DNA from: Collinsella sp. 4_8_47FAA
GTDB lineage: Bacteria; Actinomycetota; Coriobacteriia; Coriobacteriales; Coriobacteriaceae
Direction of reading: 5' to 3'
DNA: 37,015 nucleotides
Assembly (NCBI RefSeq): GCF_000763055.1
Contig: NZ_KN214134.1
Span: 82,329-119,343 of the forward strand
In this document: piece after piece, positions 1 through 9,400 of the stretch
How the letters are laid out: each line of letters opens with the position of its first letter
Numbering within the stretch: position 1 is the first letter of the stretch
Notes under the pieces: model-generated
Database searches by the model: none
The model's input: only the letters and a program-made list of their open reading frames with translations
What the model was told of the DNA's origin: nothing
Position numbers and translations under genes: made by a program

Positions 1-396
1 TATCCCGCGCCTGGACGAGACGAGGACCGAGTCGGCGCACAGCTGCGCGGCCCGGGCCTCGTAGAAGACGTGGGGGCGGCGCTTGCAGCCGATCGCGCGG
101 TACCGGCCGCAGCCGTTGCAGCATCGCGGCCACGCGGCCAGGCGCGGGCAGGCCGCCGACAGGTCGGCGGAGGCGTCCACGCGCTCGCCGCGCCTGGGCT
201 TCGGCGCCGTCACGAACCTGTGCGACGCCACCTCGGCGCTCACCGTCGAGGGCGACCTGCCCAGCTCCCTCGCGATCTCCCTGCACGAGGCCCCGCGCTC
301 CAGCATCCTCTGGACCGTGTCCCGCTCGTGCCTCGTGAGCCTTCCGTAGGCCCTCGGGACCGCCCTCGCGGAGCCCCTATTCTTCTTTCCGGACAT
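1..396 (-). CDS. IS30-family transposase, N-terminal part (runs off the left edge)
   Basis: The minus-strand frame is open from an ATG at 396 to the window edge (132 codons, 3' end outside). A ribosome binding site (GGAGG, 5 nt before the ATG) supports the start. Near residue 20 begins a helix-turn-helix with the IS30 pattern: LTRHERDTVQRMLERGAS, then REIARELGRSPSTVS. A Cys-rich segment (CCNGCGRYRAIGCKRR) follows, as in the larger IS30-like transposases of Gram-positive bacteria. The DDE catalytic domain would lie outside the window. The product would bind the element ends and catalyse transposition. What is seen is the HTH and Cys cluster; the family name rests on recognition. The element's upstream end is probably at or near the palindrome at 448-487. 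Confidence 0.8.
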   Translation of the reverse strand, partial: MSGKKNRGSARAVPRAYGRLTRHERDTVQRMLERGASCREIARELGRSPSTVSAEVASHRFVTAPKPRRGERVDASADLSAACPRLAAWPRCCNGCGRYRAIGCKRRPHVFYEARAAQLCADSVLVSSRRGI

Positions 397-447
397 GCCG
401 TCCTCCGATCTCCCGGGGCCGGCCGGTCCGGCCCTCAGGGTATCGGG

Positions 448-487
448 TTCCCACATTCATCCGCACATGTGCGGATGAATGTGGGAA
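448..487. repeat. Perfect 40-bp palindrome at the IS/AT-rich DNA junction
   Basis: The left arm TTCCCACATTCATCCGCACA (448-467) is followed without a gap by its exact reverse complement (468-487). A related CGGATGAA word recurs at 493-500. It lies 51 bp upstream of the IS30-like transposase start and exactly where GC-rich IS DNA gives way to AT-rich DNA. It is therefore likely to contain the terminal inverted repeat of the element. A head-to-head abutment of two ends, or insertion into an end-like target, would produce such a figure. Which half is the true IS end cannot be told here. Confidence 0.7.
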
Positions 488-1319
488 GTGTTCGGATGAA
501 GTCGATAATCAAGGTACTGAAAAGTATGTTTATGAATTGAAAGATAACAGGTATATTGAAACGGTTTTTATTAAACGGCGAGATGGTGGGACTGTTTGCG
601 TAAGTACGCAAGTTGGTTGTTCTGTTGGCTGTATTTTTTGTGAGTCCGGACGCAATGGTTTTGTTCGTAATCTAACACCGTCTGAAATTGTGCAGCAGGT
701 TGTATTGATACGTCAAAAAGTAAATCGTATCGTTTTTATGGGAATGGGAGAACCTTTATTCAATTACGACAACTTGATTGCAGCAATCCATATTCTTCGA
801 GATAGAAATGGACTTAACTTTCCAACCGACGGCATTACCGTATCAACAGTTGGTCCAGTTAATCAATTAAAAAAATTGCGCGAAGAACATCTAAAAATTC
901 AGTTGACAATATCTTTACATGCAGCAACACAGGCTGCGAGAAACTGTATCATTCCTCATATGCACATGTACGCTATTGAAGATGTTGTTAAGCAAGCATT
1001 GTCCTATTCTCAAAGGCATAATCGAAAAGTGGTATTTGCGTATTTGCTTTTACCAGGTATAAATGACCGTTCCTCAGATATAAGGCAACTTGCAAAATGG
1101 TTTAAGGGCAAAAATGTTATGATTAACGTGCTGCAATACAACCCGACGAGTAATTAAAAAATTAGAGCACCACAAAAACAAGAAATGGTTGCGTTCAAAC
1201 ATCAATTAGAGCAAACAGGACTTGAAGTTACCATGAGAGTTTCTCATGGTAGAAAGATTAAAGCAGCTTGTGGACAGTTAGCTAATACATATAATAAAGC
1301 CAAAAAACAACAGAAATAA
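488..1319 (+). pseudogene. RlmN/Cfr-like radical SAM methyltransferase, 5'-truncated and with an in-frame stop
   Basis: The reading frame enters from the junction at about 488 without a start codon (TEKYVYEL...). It contains the radical SAM cluster motif CSVGCIFC, then GFVRNLTPSEIV, the SAM-binding MGMGEP, and TISLHA, in RlmN/Cfr order. At 1155-1157 a TAA interrupts the frame. Beyond it the same frame continues to 1319 and encodes the C-terminal hallmark RKIKAACGQLAN, whose Cys is the methyl-carrier cysteine of RlmN and Cfr. A TTA (Leu) to TAA change would explain the stop. A short product could only start at TTG 537 and would lack both the N-terminal domain and the essential Cys. Base composition is much more AT-rich than the core genes, indicating transfer from a Firmicutes-like donor. 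RlmN methylates A2503 of 23S rRNA and Cfr methylates the same base at C8; this copy should be inactive. Confidence 0.85.
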
Positions 1320-1350
1320 TTTAATTAAAAGAGCCAGACGCACAGACGCA

Positions 1351-1397
1351 GAGCCGATAATATGCAGTTTGAAATACTGCTGTTATCGGCTCTTTTT
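1351..1397 (+). terminator. Rho-independent terminator after the radical SAM pseudogene
   Basis: GAGCCGATAA (1351-1360) pairs with TTATCGGCTC (1383-1392). An inner stem GCAGT/ACTGC (1364-1368, 1376-1380) closes a small loop, and a run of six T follows directly. This is a strong intrinsic terminator in the plus orientation. Confidence 0.85.
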
Positions 1398-1546
1398 TGA
1401 TTTTAATTTGTGCCCCTAATAACCATATTGGAGCAAAATCAGAACTGTTGCTTGTCGTTCTTTGATTTCCGCAGCAGCTTTGAAAAATCAAAGCCGCCGT
1501 TTCTTTTTATCTTCTAATGAAATGACGCGGTATCACTGTTGAAATC

Positions 1547-1569
1547 GGCGGCTAAAGGAGGTAGCCGCC
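1547..1569 (+). promoter_or_regulatory. Hairpin holding the Shine-Dalgarno in its loop
   Basis: GGCGGCTA (1547-1554) and TAGCCGCC (1562-1569) form a perfect 8-bp stem. The 7-nt loop, AAGGAGG, is the complete ribosome binding site, and the ATG at 1570 follows the stem immediately. This arrangement would control ribosome access to the small ORF at 1570. Roughly 150 nt of upstream AT-rich leader (1398-1546) hold no gene that I can support. Confidence 0.7.
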
Positions 1570-1755
1570 ATGAAGCAAAAAGCATATCGACAAAATCCGA
1601 CAGTTATTGACTTATCAAAAAAAGCCCGCCCACCACCGGGGGAAACTACGCTTATATATATGAACTGTCTAATCATCTGGATACTGCTTACAATGCCTAT
1701 GCGCCCGTCCGGGCTTTTCGGACGGGCGCATTTTGTACGTTCAAAAAATTTTTGA
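1570..1755 (+). CDS. Small ORF (61 codons), possible leader peptide of the ICE remnant
   Basis: The ORF starts at an ATG directly behind the SD hairpin and opens with MKQKAYRQNPTVIDLSKKAR. Its last third overlaps the terminator at 1699-1735, which is unusual for a real protein and resembles a leader peptide or attenuator. After the TATATATAT run near 1653-1661 the reading could instead continue in the frame that gives YELSNHLDTAYNAYAPVR, which looks more protein-like. A 2-bp expansion of the AT run is therefore possible. I do not recognise a family. Its position upstream of the sigma-like gene suggests a regulatory role in the conjugative element, which is inference. Confidence 0.4.
   Translation: MKQKAYRQNPTVIDLSKKARPPPGETTLIYMNCLIIWILLTMPMRPSGLFGRAHFVRSKNF
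1699..1735 (+). terminator. Terminator or attenuator between the small ORF and the sigma-like gene
   Basis: ATGCGCCCGTCCG (1699-1711) pairs perfectly with CGGACGGGCGCAT (719-731 of the same kilobase), leaving a 7-nt loop, and T-rich sequence follows. It lies within the end of the small ORF and about 120 nt before the start of the sigma-like gene, so it could act as a regulated attenuator. Confidence 0.7.
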
Positions 1756-1856
1756 AGAAATTTCAAAAAATCTTCGGCGTTTTTGAAAAACGCCGTATTG
1801 CCCCGCGAAAAGGGGGGAAGCACCACCAACTTTCCAACGAGAAAGGAGGTGAGAAT

Positions 1857-2297
1857 GTGGAACCTAATAGCAGGGAGTTTTACAAACAGTGTGCTTTTCA
1901 GAAGTTTTGTAATACGGTATTGCACAATGAAGCTTGCGACACCCATAGAGAACTTCGCAGACACAAGGCAAAGGAAGTGACCTTTTCCGACATGACCTTA
2001 GACGAAGCGCGGCAGCTTCATACGTTTGATGAATATTTCAAACGTGAAGCCGCCGAAACCGTCTTTGAGAAAGCCGGGAAGAAAATCACGCCAAAGCTGC
2101 TTCTTGAAGCAATCCGTACTTTGCCGGAAGAAAAGCGCAAAGCCATATTGCTGTATTACTTCGAGGGAATGAACGATACCGAGATTGCGGAGCTGTTCAA
2201 CACGTCGAGAAGCACGATACAGTACAGGCGGACAAGCTCTTTTGAGAAATTAAGAAAATATCTGGAGGAAAATGCTGATGAATGGGACGAATGGTAA
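1857..2297 (+). CDS. Sigma-70-like regulator of an integrative conjugative element remnant
   Basis: The protein has 146 residues. GTG 1857 is chosen because AAAGGAGGT lies 6 nt upstream; the longer open frame has no such site. The C-terminal half carries a sigma region 4-like helix-turn-helix: LPEEKRKAILLYYFEGMNDT, then EIAELFNTSRSTIQYRR. Small proteins of this kind are common in Tn1549-like and related conjugative elements of Firmicutes, where they precede a second small helix-turn-helix gene. Here that following gene starts at 2278 and overlaps this one, but it is cut short. AT-rich codon use matches the radical SAM pseudogene and not the flanking core. The gene itself looks intact. The role is inferred from family context. 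Confidence 0.75.
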   Translation: MEPNSREFYKQCAFQKFCNTVLHNEACDTHRELRRHKAKEVTFSDMTLDEARQLHTFDEYFKREAAETVFEKAGKKITPKLLLEAIRTLPEEKRKAILLYYFEGMNDTEIAELFNTSRSTIQYRRTSSFEKLRKYLEENADEWDEW

Positions 2298-2379
2298 CGA
2301 ACCCGGCTACCCGGAAAATGCCCTTGTTCCTTATCCTGTCATTGTGGCAGCGACAATGGCGAGCCACTTAACGCCATGA
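2278..2379 (+). pseudogene. Truncated ICE accessory gene (helix-turn-helix protein, N-terminal fragment)
   Basis: ATG 2278 overlaps the end of the sigma-like gene and has GGAGG about 9 nt upstream. The first ~24 residues (NGNEPGYPENALVPYPVIVAA) match, from memory, the start of the small helix-turn-helix proteins that follow such sigma genes in conjugative elements. After about 2350 the reading becomes unrelated and stops at TGA 2377, so only the N terminus remains. The deletion junction with the surface-protein gene lies within roughly 2345-2357. Confidence 0.6.
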
Positions 2380-3110
2380 GTGTTCAGAAAGTCGAAAATG
2401 GTCTGTTCCTTGCGCCGACTACATCGTTTACCTGCGAAAAGGCTCTTGTGTGGCAAGCAATCGACACGGTCGAGATTAATGGCGCTACCGTCACGTTCAA
2501 AGACGGCGATAAGCCGGTGTTCACGGGCGCTACGTCCGATGACACTCGTTATTGGTATCAGTGCGAGTTCTGGAATTCTGAGGATGGCGCTGGAGTGAAC
2601 TCGGCATGGTTCTGGGATCAAAATATCGAGAACCACATTGATACGTTTGAGGCTGGGAAGACCTACAGCTACGGTTTTTATCTCAAGTCGCATGAGGGTT
2701 TCTACTTTACTCGTGACACTAGGGTCACAATTAACGGCAAGACTTATGGCTACTGGTGGAACGAATCCGATGCGGAGAATCTCGATAGAGACGGTAAGAC
2801 GACCACCATGTGGGTCTATACCAATCTTACGATGACGCCTGAAGCAATGCCGACGCCGACGCCGGACCCCAAGCCGACGCCCGAGCCCGAGACCAAGCCC
2901 GAGACCAAGCCGGGTCAGGCGCCAACGACCGCCACGATTACTACGACCGTCTCGACCACCAAGACTCCGGCCGTCAAGCCCGCTGCCAAGACCAGCGATG
3001 CCACCCTCGCCGCAACGGGTGACAGCACCGGACTTGTCGCCGCGGCCATGAGCCTCGCCGGCGCCATCGCAGCAGCCATCGGCATCGCCTCAAAGCGCCG
3101 CGAGAACTAG
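2376..3110 (+). pseudogene. 5'-truncated LAxTG sortase-anchored surface protein
   Basis: The frame encodes the C-terminal 244 residues of a cell-wall-anchored protein. A beta-rich adhesin-like region (FEAGKTYSYGFYLKSHEGF, VTINGKTYGYWW) is followed by a Pro/Thr stalk (PTPTPDPKPTPEPETKPETK) and the sorting signal LAATGD (residues 211-216 from ATG 2376). A hydrophobic segment rich in Ala and Gly and the charged tail KRREN come last. No signal peptide and no ribosome binding site precede ATG 2376. The same frame runs back to about 2346 (SDNGEPLNAMSV), so the true gene was longer and lost its 5' part at the ICE junction. LAxTG signals are the known preference of class E sortases of high-GC Gram-positives. 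If expressed, the product would lack secretion. It resembles the tail of the large protein that follows. Confidence 0.75.
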
Positions 3111-3145
3111 GTTTCGGCGGAGGCCCTCGTTTCCACCTCAGCAAA

Positions 3146-3283
3146 ATCTCGATCTGTAACACCTAGCCAGCAGAAACGGCTCTATCTGTTACAGATTTAG
3201 ATGAACCGGCGCGTGGCCAACATAACGTCTCGATCTGTAACACCAGGCGGGGAATTTGACCTCTAACTGTTACAGATCGAGAC
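3146..3283. repeat. Array A: two 57-bp inverted-repeat units
   Basis: Units are 3146-3202 and 3227-3283. Each has a 16-nt left arm (ATCTCGATCTGTAACA or GTCTCGATCTGTAACA), exactly 25 nt of spacer, and a 16-nt right arm (TGTTACAGATTTAGAT or TGTTACAGATCGAGAC). A 24-nt linker separates them. The second unit has perfectly complementary arms. The array lies in the 3' region of the truncated surface-protein gene, ahead of a REP-like hairpin and a terminator. The second spacer matches that of the middle unit of array B at 24 of 25 positions. Confidence 0.9.
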
Positions 3284-3304
3284 AAACTGGCCGGCCAAGT
3301 CCAG

Positions 3305-3341
3305 AACCGCCACAAAGGTGCCTGTCCCCTTTGCGGTGGTT
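3305..3341. repeat. REP-like hairpin with GGTGCCTGTCCCC core
   Basis: AACCGCCAC (3305-3313) pairs imperfectly with GCGGTGGTT (3333-3341) around the core AAAGGTGCCTGTCCCCTTT. A near-identical element lies at 10303-10339, in the same position behind array B. GGGGACAGGCACC words are familiar from REP-type intergenic repeats. Assignment to that class is from memory. Confidence 0.7.
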
Positions 3342-3352
3342 TACGCAGGTAG

Positions 3353-3397
3353 AACGGTAGGTTCGTATATATGAACCTACCGTTCGCTTTGTTTTTG
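3353..3397 (+). terminator. Terminator ahead of the giant surface-protein gene
   Basis: AACGGTAGGTTC (3353-3364) pairs perfectly with GAACCTACCGTT (3373-3384). CGCTTTGTTTTT follows. It ends transcripts from the upstream surface-protein remnant, some 50 bp before the start of the next gene. The gap 3111-3445 therefore holds array A, a REP-like hairpin and this terminator. Confidence 0.75.
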
Positions 3398-3445
3398 GAC
3401 GACGATTACGCTGGATGACTTTTGGTTTGCAGGAAAGGAACGACC

Positions 3446-6400
3446 ATGAGGTGGACTACTGTTCGAGCGCTTTGCCGCCGCCTGACCGTTGCCGCGGTGA
3501 CCCTCACCATGGTGACGGGCTCGTTGCCTGTGGGCGCGTTTGCTGAGGCCCTCAACACCGACGGCACTTTTGTGCAGACGGATAACGGCCAAGCGGACGA
3601 CGCCGCTTCCGCCGACCCCGCGCCCGATGCCGGCGCTGCCGACCCCACAGCGCTCGAGGCCGGTGACACCCCTACGCCCCCGGCCTCCGAGATTGCATCG
3701 GCGGCGGGCCTGACGGGCGCCGGACAGACCGAGAGCACACCCGCGGGTACGCTTGCCACCGATCTTGTCGAGGGCAAGGAGCTCGCCGAGCAGCAAAAGC
3801 AAGAGGAGGCTTCCGGCACCGAGGCGACCCGGAACGAGGAACTTGAACTCTGGGCAACCTCGAAGGGCGCCACGGGCGTAAAGGACGAATACGACGATGG
3901 CTACGTGGCCGGCAAGCAGACCCCCGCGCAGTACTACTTCTCGATTGATAGCCTCACCAACGAAATTTCTATCGAGTATGGCGACGCGGGCATTACCACG
4001 TTGGAGGTGCCCTCGACCATCGACGGCAAGCATGTCGTAAGCCTTACGGGTATGGGAAACGCTGCGCTCACATCAATTACGTTTGCCCCCGATTCGCATA
4101 TCCGCTCTGTGGGCGGTTTGGGCGGCAGCAGCATCAAGGAAATCGCACTGCCCGATTCGGTTGAGGAGTTGAGCTGGAATGCGTTTACCGGAAGCAAGAC
4201 ACTTCAGACGGTGACCTGGCCCAACAACGCGGCCTTTACCACGATTCCCGAGCAGGCCTTTGAGGGCTGCGAACAGCTTGACGACAATGTGGTGGCAACG
4301 CTGCCGCCTTCGGTTAAGACTATCGACTATCGTGCTTTCGCCAATTGCGGCGTGCCGCAGTTCTATGTCTCGGACGCAACGGTACTCACCTTTACGCAGA
4401 TCAACGTGCCGGGCACGATGGAGCGGATTGAGCGCTATGCCTTTGATGGGTGCTCGCATGTGTCGTCGGTGACGATCGGCGACGGCGTCAAATATATCGG
4501 AGCGCACGCGTTCGCCTCTCTTGATCCTGCGATTGCCGGCAAAGAGATTGTGCTACCCAAAAGCGTGGAAATGATAGAGTGGGGAGCTTTTGAGAACACG
4601 AGATACGGAAACGAGACGAACCATAATGCCGTTGCCCTGCGTGTGATGAACCCCGATCTTCAGTTTGGTGAGGCGGGCTATCCGGGCGACTATAATGAGC
4701 GCGTGACAATCGATGGCGTAACGTATGCGATTCCCTTTAGTGAAGGCCAGACCATCTATGCCTATGCGATCGATTCGGCTGGCAACCCCTCGATGGTCAA
4801 AAAGCTTGCCGATGCCGTGGCCGATCGCAAGGACTCCGTCGATTCCTCGAAGCCTGCCTACACGTTTGAGTGGATGGGCGAGGCGGCCCAGGTGACGGGC
4901 AAACTTCCCCAGAGCGCGACGGCTACACTCGTGCAGGCGGGGCAGTCCACGCCGCTGGCGGTTGGCGATGACGGCTCCGTTGCTGCCAACGTCCTCTCCA
5001 AGACGGCAGCAACGCTGCGCATTTCGCTCAGCGGTTACTATGACATGGTGCTGGCGCGCCCGGGCGACCAGATGACGGGCACATGGAATATCGGAGAGAT
5101 TAAGGCGGAGGACCTTACCAAGATTCCGGCTTCGCGCGCGATTGAGCTCAACGTGGGCTATCTTGAACCGATTGTGGGCCAGGATAAGACCGAACGCATT
5201 GAGCTCGATAGTCTCGATAACATCGATCTGACGGTGAAGAACGGCGGCAAGACGCTTAAGCCTGCCAAGGGTGACAAGGAAAACGACTTCCGTATCCAGG
5301 GCACAGCGCTCGTGGTGTCGCAGGCCATTGCCGACGCGGACCAGGATCTGGAGATAACGCTCGAGCCCAAAGACAGCCTCAAGCTGGGTGGGACGACGGC
5401 GACGGTGAAGCCCTCGGCCGGCAAGGTCGATATCGACTTGAAGCCCTGGGGCACGGCGACGGTCGCGACCAAGGGCGACTACCAGGGCGCTAACCGCGTG
5501 CTGGTGTTCCGTACGTCCGACGGCAAGCTGGTCGCCGACGGCGTCACCTATCTGATGGGTTACGAAGACGATGGCACCACGCCTATCATGAAGGCCGAGA
5601 CGCCGCGCCTTAAGGCCGGTTCGTACACCATCGTCGCCTTTAACAAGACGAGCTACGACATCCAAGCGACGAGCTATTCCACGTTTAGCCGCCTAGGGCT
5701 GACCGTGGGTAAGCATATCGCGCAAAAGCAGGTGAAGATTGAGGACGGCAAACAGCTCGACGTGACGCTCGACGTCCCCACGTTTGACGTGGAGACGTAT
5801 CGTGCCGAGCGCGGGCTGACGGCGGGCTCGGTTATCGCTGATTCGTCCGCGGTCGTTGGCGCGGAGACCGAGCTGCGCATTCATTACGAGCTCAAGGACA
5901 GCCAGGCTGCCAAGATTGAGATTCCTCTGGCCAAGGATGCCGTCGAGGATGTGTCCGCAGGCGCTCGCGAAGCCGGCGCCAGCTCCGATGCCATGTGGGC
6001 TGCCACAACTTGGGAGGGCGACAACCTCGTTCTCGATATGAAGAAGAGTGCGGGCGCCGATGTGTTTGTGCGCTTTAAGCCTAAGGCCGCGGGCATCTAT
6101 GCCGTCTCGCCGCTTATTACGCTGGGCGAGGTGACATTGCCGCTGGGAAGCACCACACTCGAGGTTAGCGGATCGCGCATCGAGGTCGACAACACCGACG
6201 TTCACAGCCTGCTGGGCAATGTGGCCTACGTTTATGCAGCGCCGGGCAAGAGCGTGCAGCTCACCGTGGGGACGGGCTCGTCGGCTGCAAAGTACACCGG
6301 CAAGACCAATAAACTCGGCCGTGCCAAGATTGAATACGAACTGCCGCAGGATACGCTTGCCGCCGAGCGTGTGACGCTCGAAGCGCGCGTGGGCTCGACC

Positions 6401-9400
6401 GATGTCGCCGCCGCTGCCGCAGAGGTGACGGCTCGCAATTATGTGCGCTATGTTCCGGGCGCTTCGGTCTGGAACTTTGATGTGACGTATCGTGGCGGTA
6501 CGCAAAACTTGGTCAAGGACGGCAAGGACACCGGCAAGAGCCTGTGGACCTTCCATCATCTGCCACAAAAGAAGAACGCCTACTGGACCTTTGACATCAC
6601 GCTCGAGGTGGGAAACGAAGAGGCCGCCGACACGCTCGACCTGTACGTGGACTGCGTGGATGGCAAGACGGTGACGATTCCTCTGACTCAAAAGTCGCGC
6701 GAGGGCACCCGCGTGCGCTATGCGGCGGAGTATGTGGACGAGGGTTACCTTAAGCTGCTTAATGAGTTTAACAAGGCGAATGACTCGACCTATGTGAACT
6801 GCGGCAACTTTGAGCAAATCTTTATGCCGCAGACCTACCGCATCTCCAATGCTCAGCTTATGACCATGCTGAGTTTTGACGCCAACGCTTCGGCCAAAAA
6901 GCATTCCGCCGCGGCCGAGGAGCGCCAGCAGGAGTTCTCGAATGCCGTGCAGCAGTGGCACGAGTATATGATGGATAACTCGTTTAATGATGTCGACGAG
7001 GCCTTTAACGACGCGATTGACCAGATGGTCGCCGATGCGTTTGCCGAGGAGGACAAGGACGGTAAAGAGGACGAAGCCAAAGGTGGAGCTGCCCGTAAGG
7101 CTCGTCGCGCCCCTGCCGCCAGCGACGGCGAGGGTGATGGTACTGGCAACGACGAGGCCGCGCAGTTTGCGGCTGAGCTCAAGGCCGCGGTCGGCGGGTC
7201 GTCGGCGCTGCTGACCCAGCAGGGCGACAGCTATGGCGTCAATGTGGACAAGATGATCTTTGAGGATGCTTACGGCACCAGCGAGGATTGGTATCAGGAA
7301 CTCGCGGCGGCCCAGGGCGCGAACGCTGCGGATGCGGCCGCCATCAAGGAGCTCGTCGACCATGCATCGCGAGCGGAGTTTATTGCCCAGCAGGCCGAGG
7401 ATCTGGTGGGCCAGTCGATGGGTATCGGCCAGCTCAACCAATATGGAAGCTGGAATGACGCAACCGCTGCGGCGCTCAACAAGTGTGCGGGCATTAAGGC
7501 CAGCGAGTACAACGGCCAGTCGACGAGCGGGTTTAACGATTTGGGCCAGGCGCTCGGCAGCTCACTGAGCTACAAGGCGGCTGACGACGATACCGTCAAG
7601 GGCTTTAAGGTCGCCGCGCCCGATGGCGAGCAGACGGCCTATATCGAGTCGGAGTTTATCGAGAACTCCAATAACAACAAGAACCAGGCGCTTCTGTTTA
7701 ACTCGATCGCCATGCAGTGTGACATTCTGGACAATCTGTACGATAACTGGAATGTGGTCCATAGCCTCAATAACTCTACGATTCGCGGCTGGCTTATGGC
7801 TTGGAAGCGTAACGGCGACGTGAGCGCCCATATGAAGCTCATCCGCACGATTCGTTCGCTCAAGAGCTATAAGATCGAGTGCGAGATGTTCGGACAGGTC
7901 TTTAAGACCGATGCGTGGAAGGCGGCCGGCCAGGCGTTTCCCGCGGCGACCCAGGGCATCGGCATCTTTACCGGCATTTACGGCGTGAACGATGCCAGCA
8001 AGAACTGGGAGAACGTGAACGTCCGTATGCAGAAGGTGAAGGGCGAGCGCGAGGGCTATGAGCTTCAGCATACGCGCCTGCTTGCCAAGCCCGAGAAGAC
8101 CGAGGACGACTGGAAGTGCATTTACGCGCTGCGCGACGCCATGGAGAAGGCGCGTGCGTTTGAGGATCTGCTGCATCGCCAGCTCTGCCACGACAGCACC
8201 GATGTGGCGGTGGGCTCCATTATGACAATCGCCGGCGTGCTGACGGCCGGTTCGGCGGGTACCGTGGTGGGCGCTGCCTATGACGCGGCTTCGACCAGCG
8301 TAGGTTCGGAGCGCGCGATTAAGCTGACCAATGCCGAATGCGCCTACGATGTTGCCTGCGAGCAGGTGGAGCGCGCATGCCAGAATCGTATTACGGTCAA
8401 CTGGGGCGAGCTGACCGATTCCGAGGTCTACAAGGCCAACAAAGACGGCTTGATCTCGGACGAGAAGATGCAGTCGATCTTCGAGGCGCGTTATCGCAAT
8501 GTGGCTGCCAAGGCTGCACCCGACCCTGCGGGCGTGGTGTACGAGGGCCTGCTGTCCAATACGGTTGAAGGCGCGACGGTTGAGCTGTGGAGCGCCGACG
8601 ATGCGGCCGGTACCAATGCAGTGCGTTGGGATGCCGAGGAGTATGAGCAGGACAATCCGCTTGCAACGGGTGCGGACGGTGCATACAACTGGAATACGCC
8701 GACCGGCTGGTATCAGGTGCGCGTGACCAAGGACGGGTATGAGGAGGCGCGTTCGGCTTGGCTGCGCGTGCCGCCGATTCAGACTGAGGTGAACATTGGC
8801 TTGGCGTCGACGGCGGCACCCGAGGTGGCTTCGGCCCATGCCTATACCGATTGCATCGAGGTTGAGTTTGCGCAGTATATGGATGCGAGCGACGATGCCC
8901 TGGTCGCATTGTGCGCGCAGGGCTTGGGCGACGTGACGTATACGTGGCTCGACAAGCAGGACGATCCCAATGGCAAGCCGCTGTCGCGCGTGCTGCGTAT
9001 TCGCTATGCCGATGCGCGTGAGGCGGGCTCGACGGTGGCGTTTGAGCTCGACGGTGCTCGCAACTACGCCGGCACGGCCATGGCGCGCTGGGCAAGTGGC
9101 GAGCTTGTCGTGGGCGTTCGTGCCGACAAGCTCAAGCTCAACGTGGAGCAGGCCGTGACCATGCTTGATGGCAGTGACTTTGAGCTGGTGGCGCACGTGA
9201 CCGATAAGGCGGGCAAGCCGTTTGCGGGCGCAAAGGTTAGTGTTGGGCTGGAGTCCTCGGCTATCTGCTCTGTCGATGCCACCCAGGCCGTGACGGGCGA
9301 GGACGGCGCGGCGACGTTTGTGCTGCATGGTGCTCTGCCCGGTTTGACGACGTTGACGGCGGCGGTGGACGGCACGGCACTGTCCAAGCAGGTCGACGTT

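Noticed and set aside
70-540. Plus-strand open frames in the first 540 bp
   Set aside because: They lie antisense to the IS30-like transposase, which has a ribosome binding site and family motifs.
5693-7441. Long minus-strand open frame (582 codons) inside the giant surface-protein gene
   Set aside because: Its composition (Arg, His, Leu-rich without motifs) is typical of an antisense shadow, and the plus-strand frame is continuous and has real domains.
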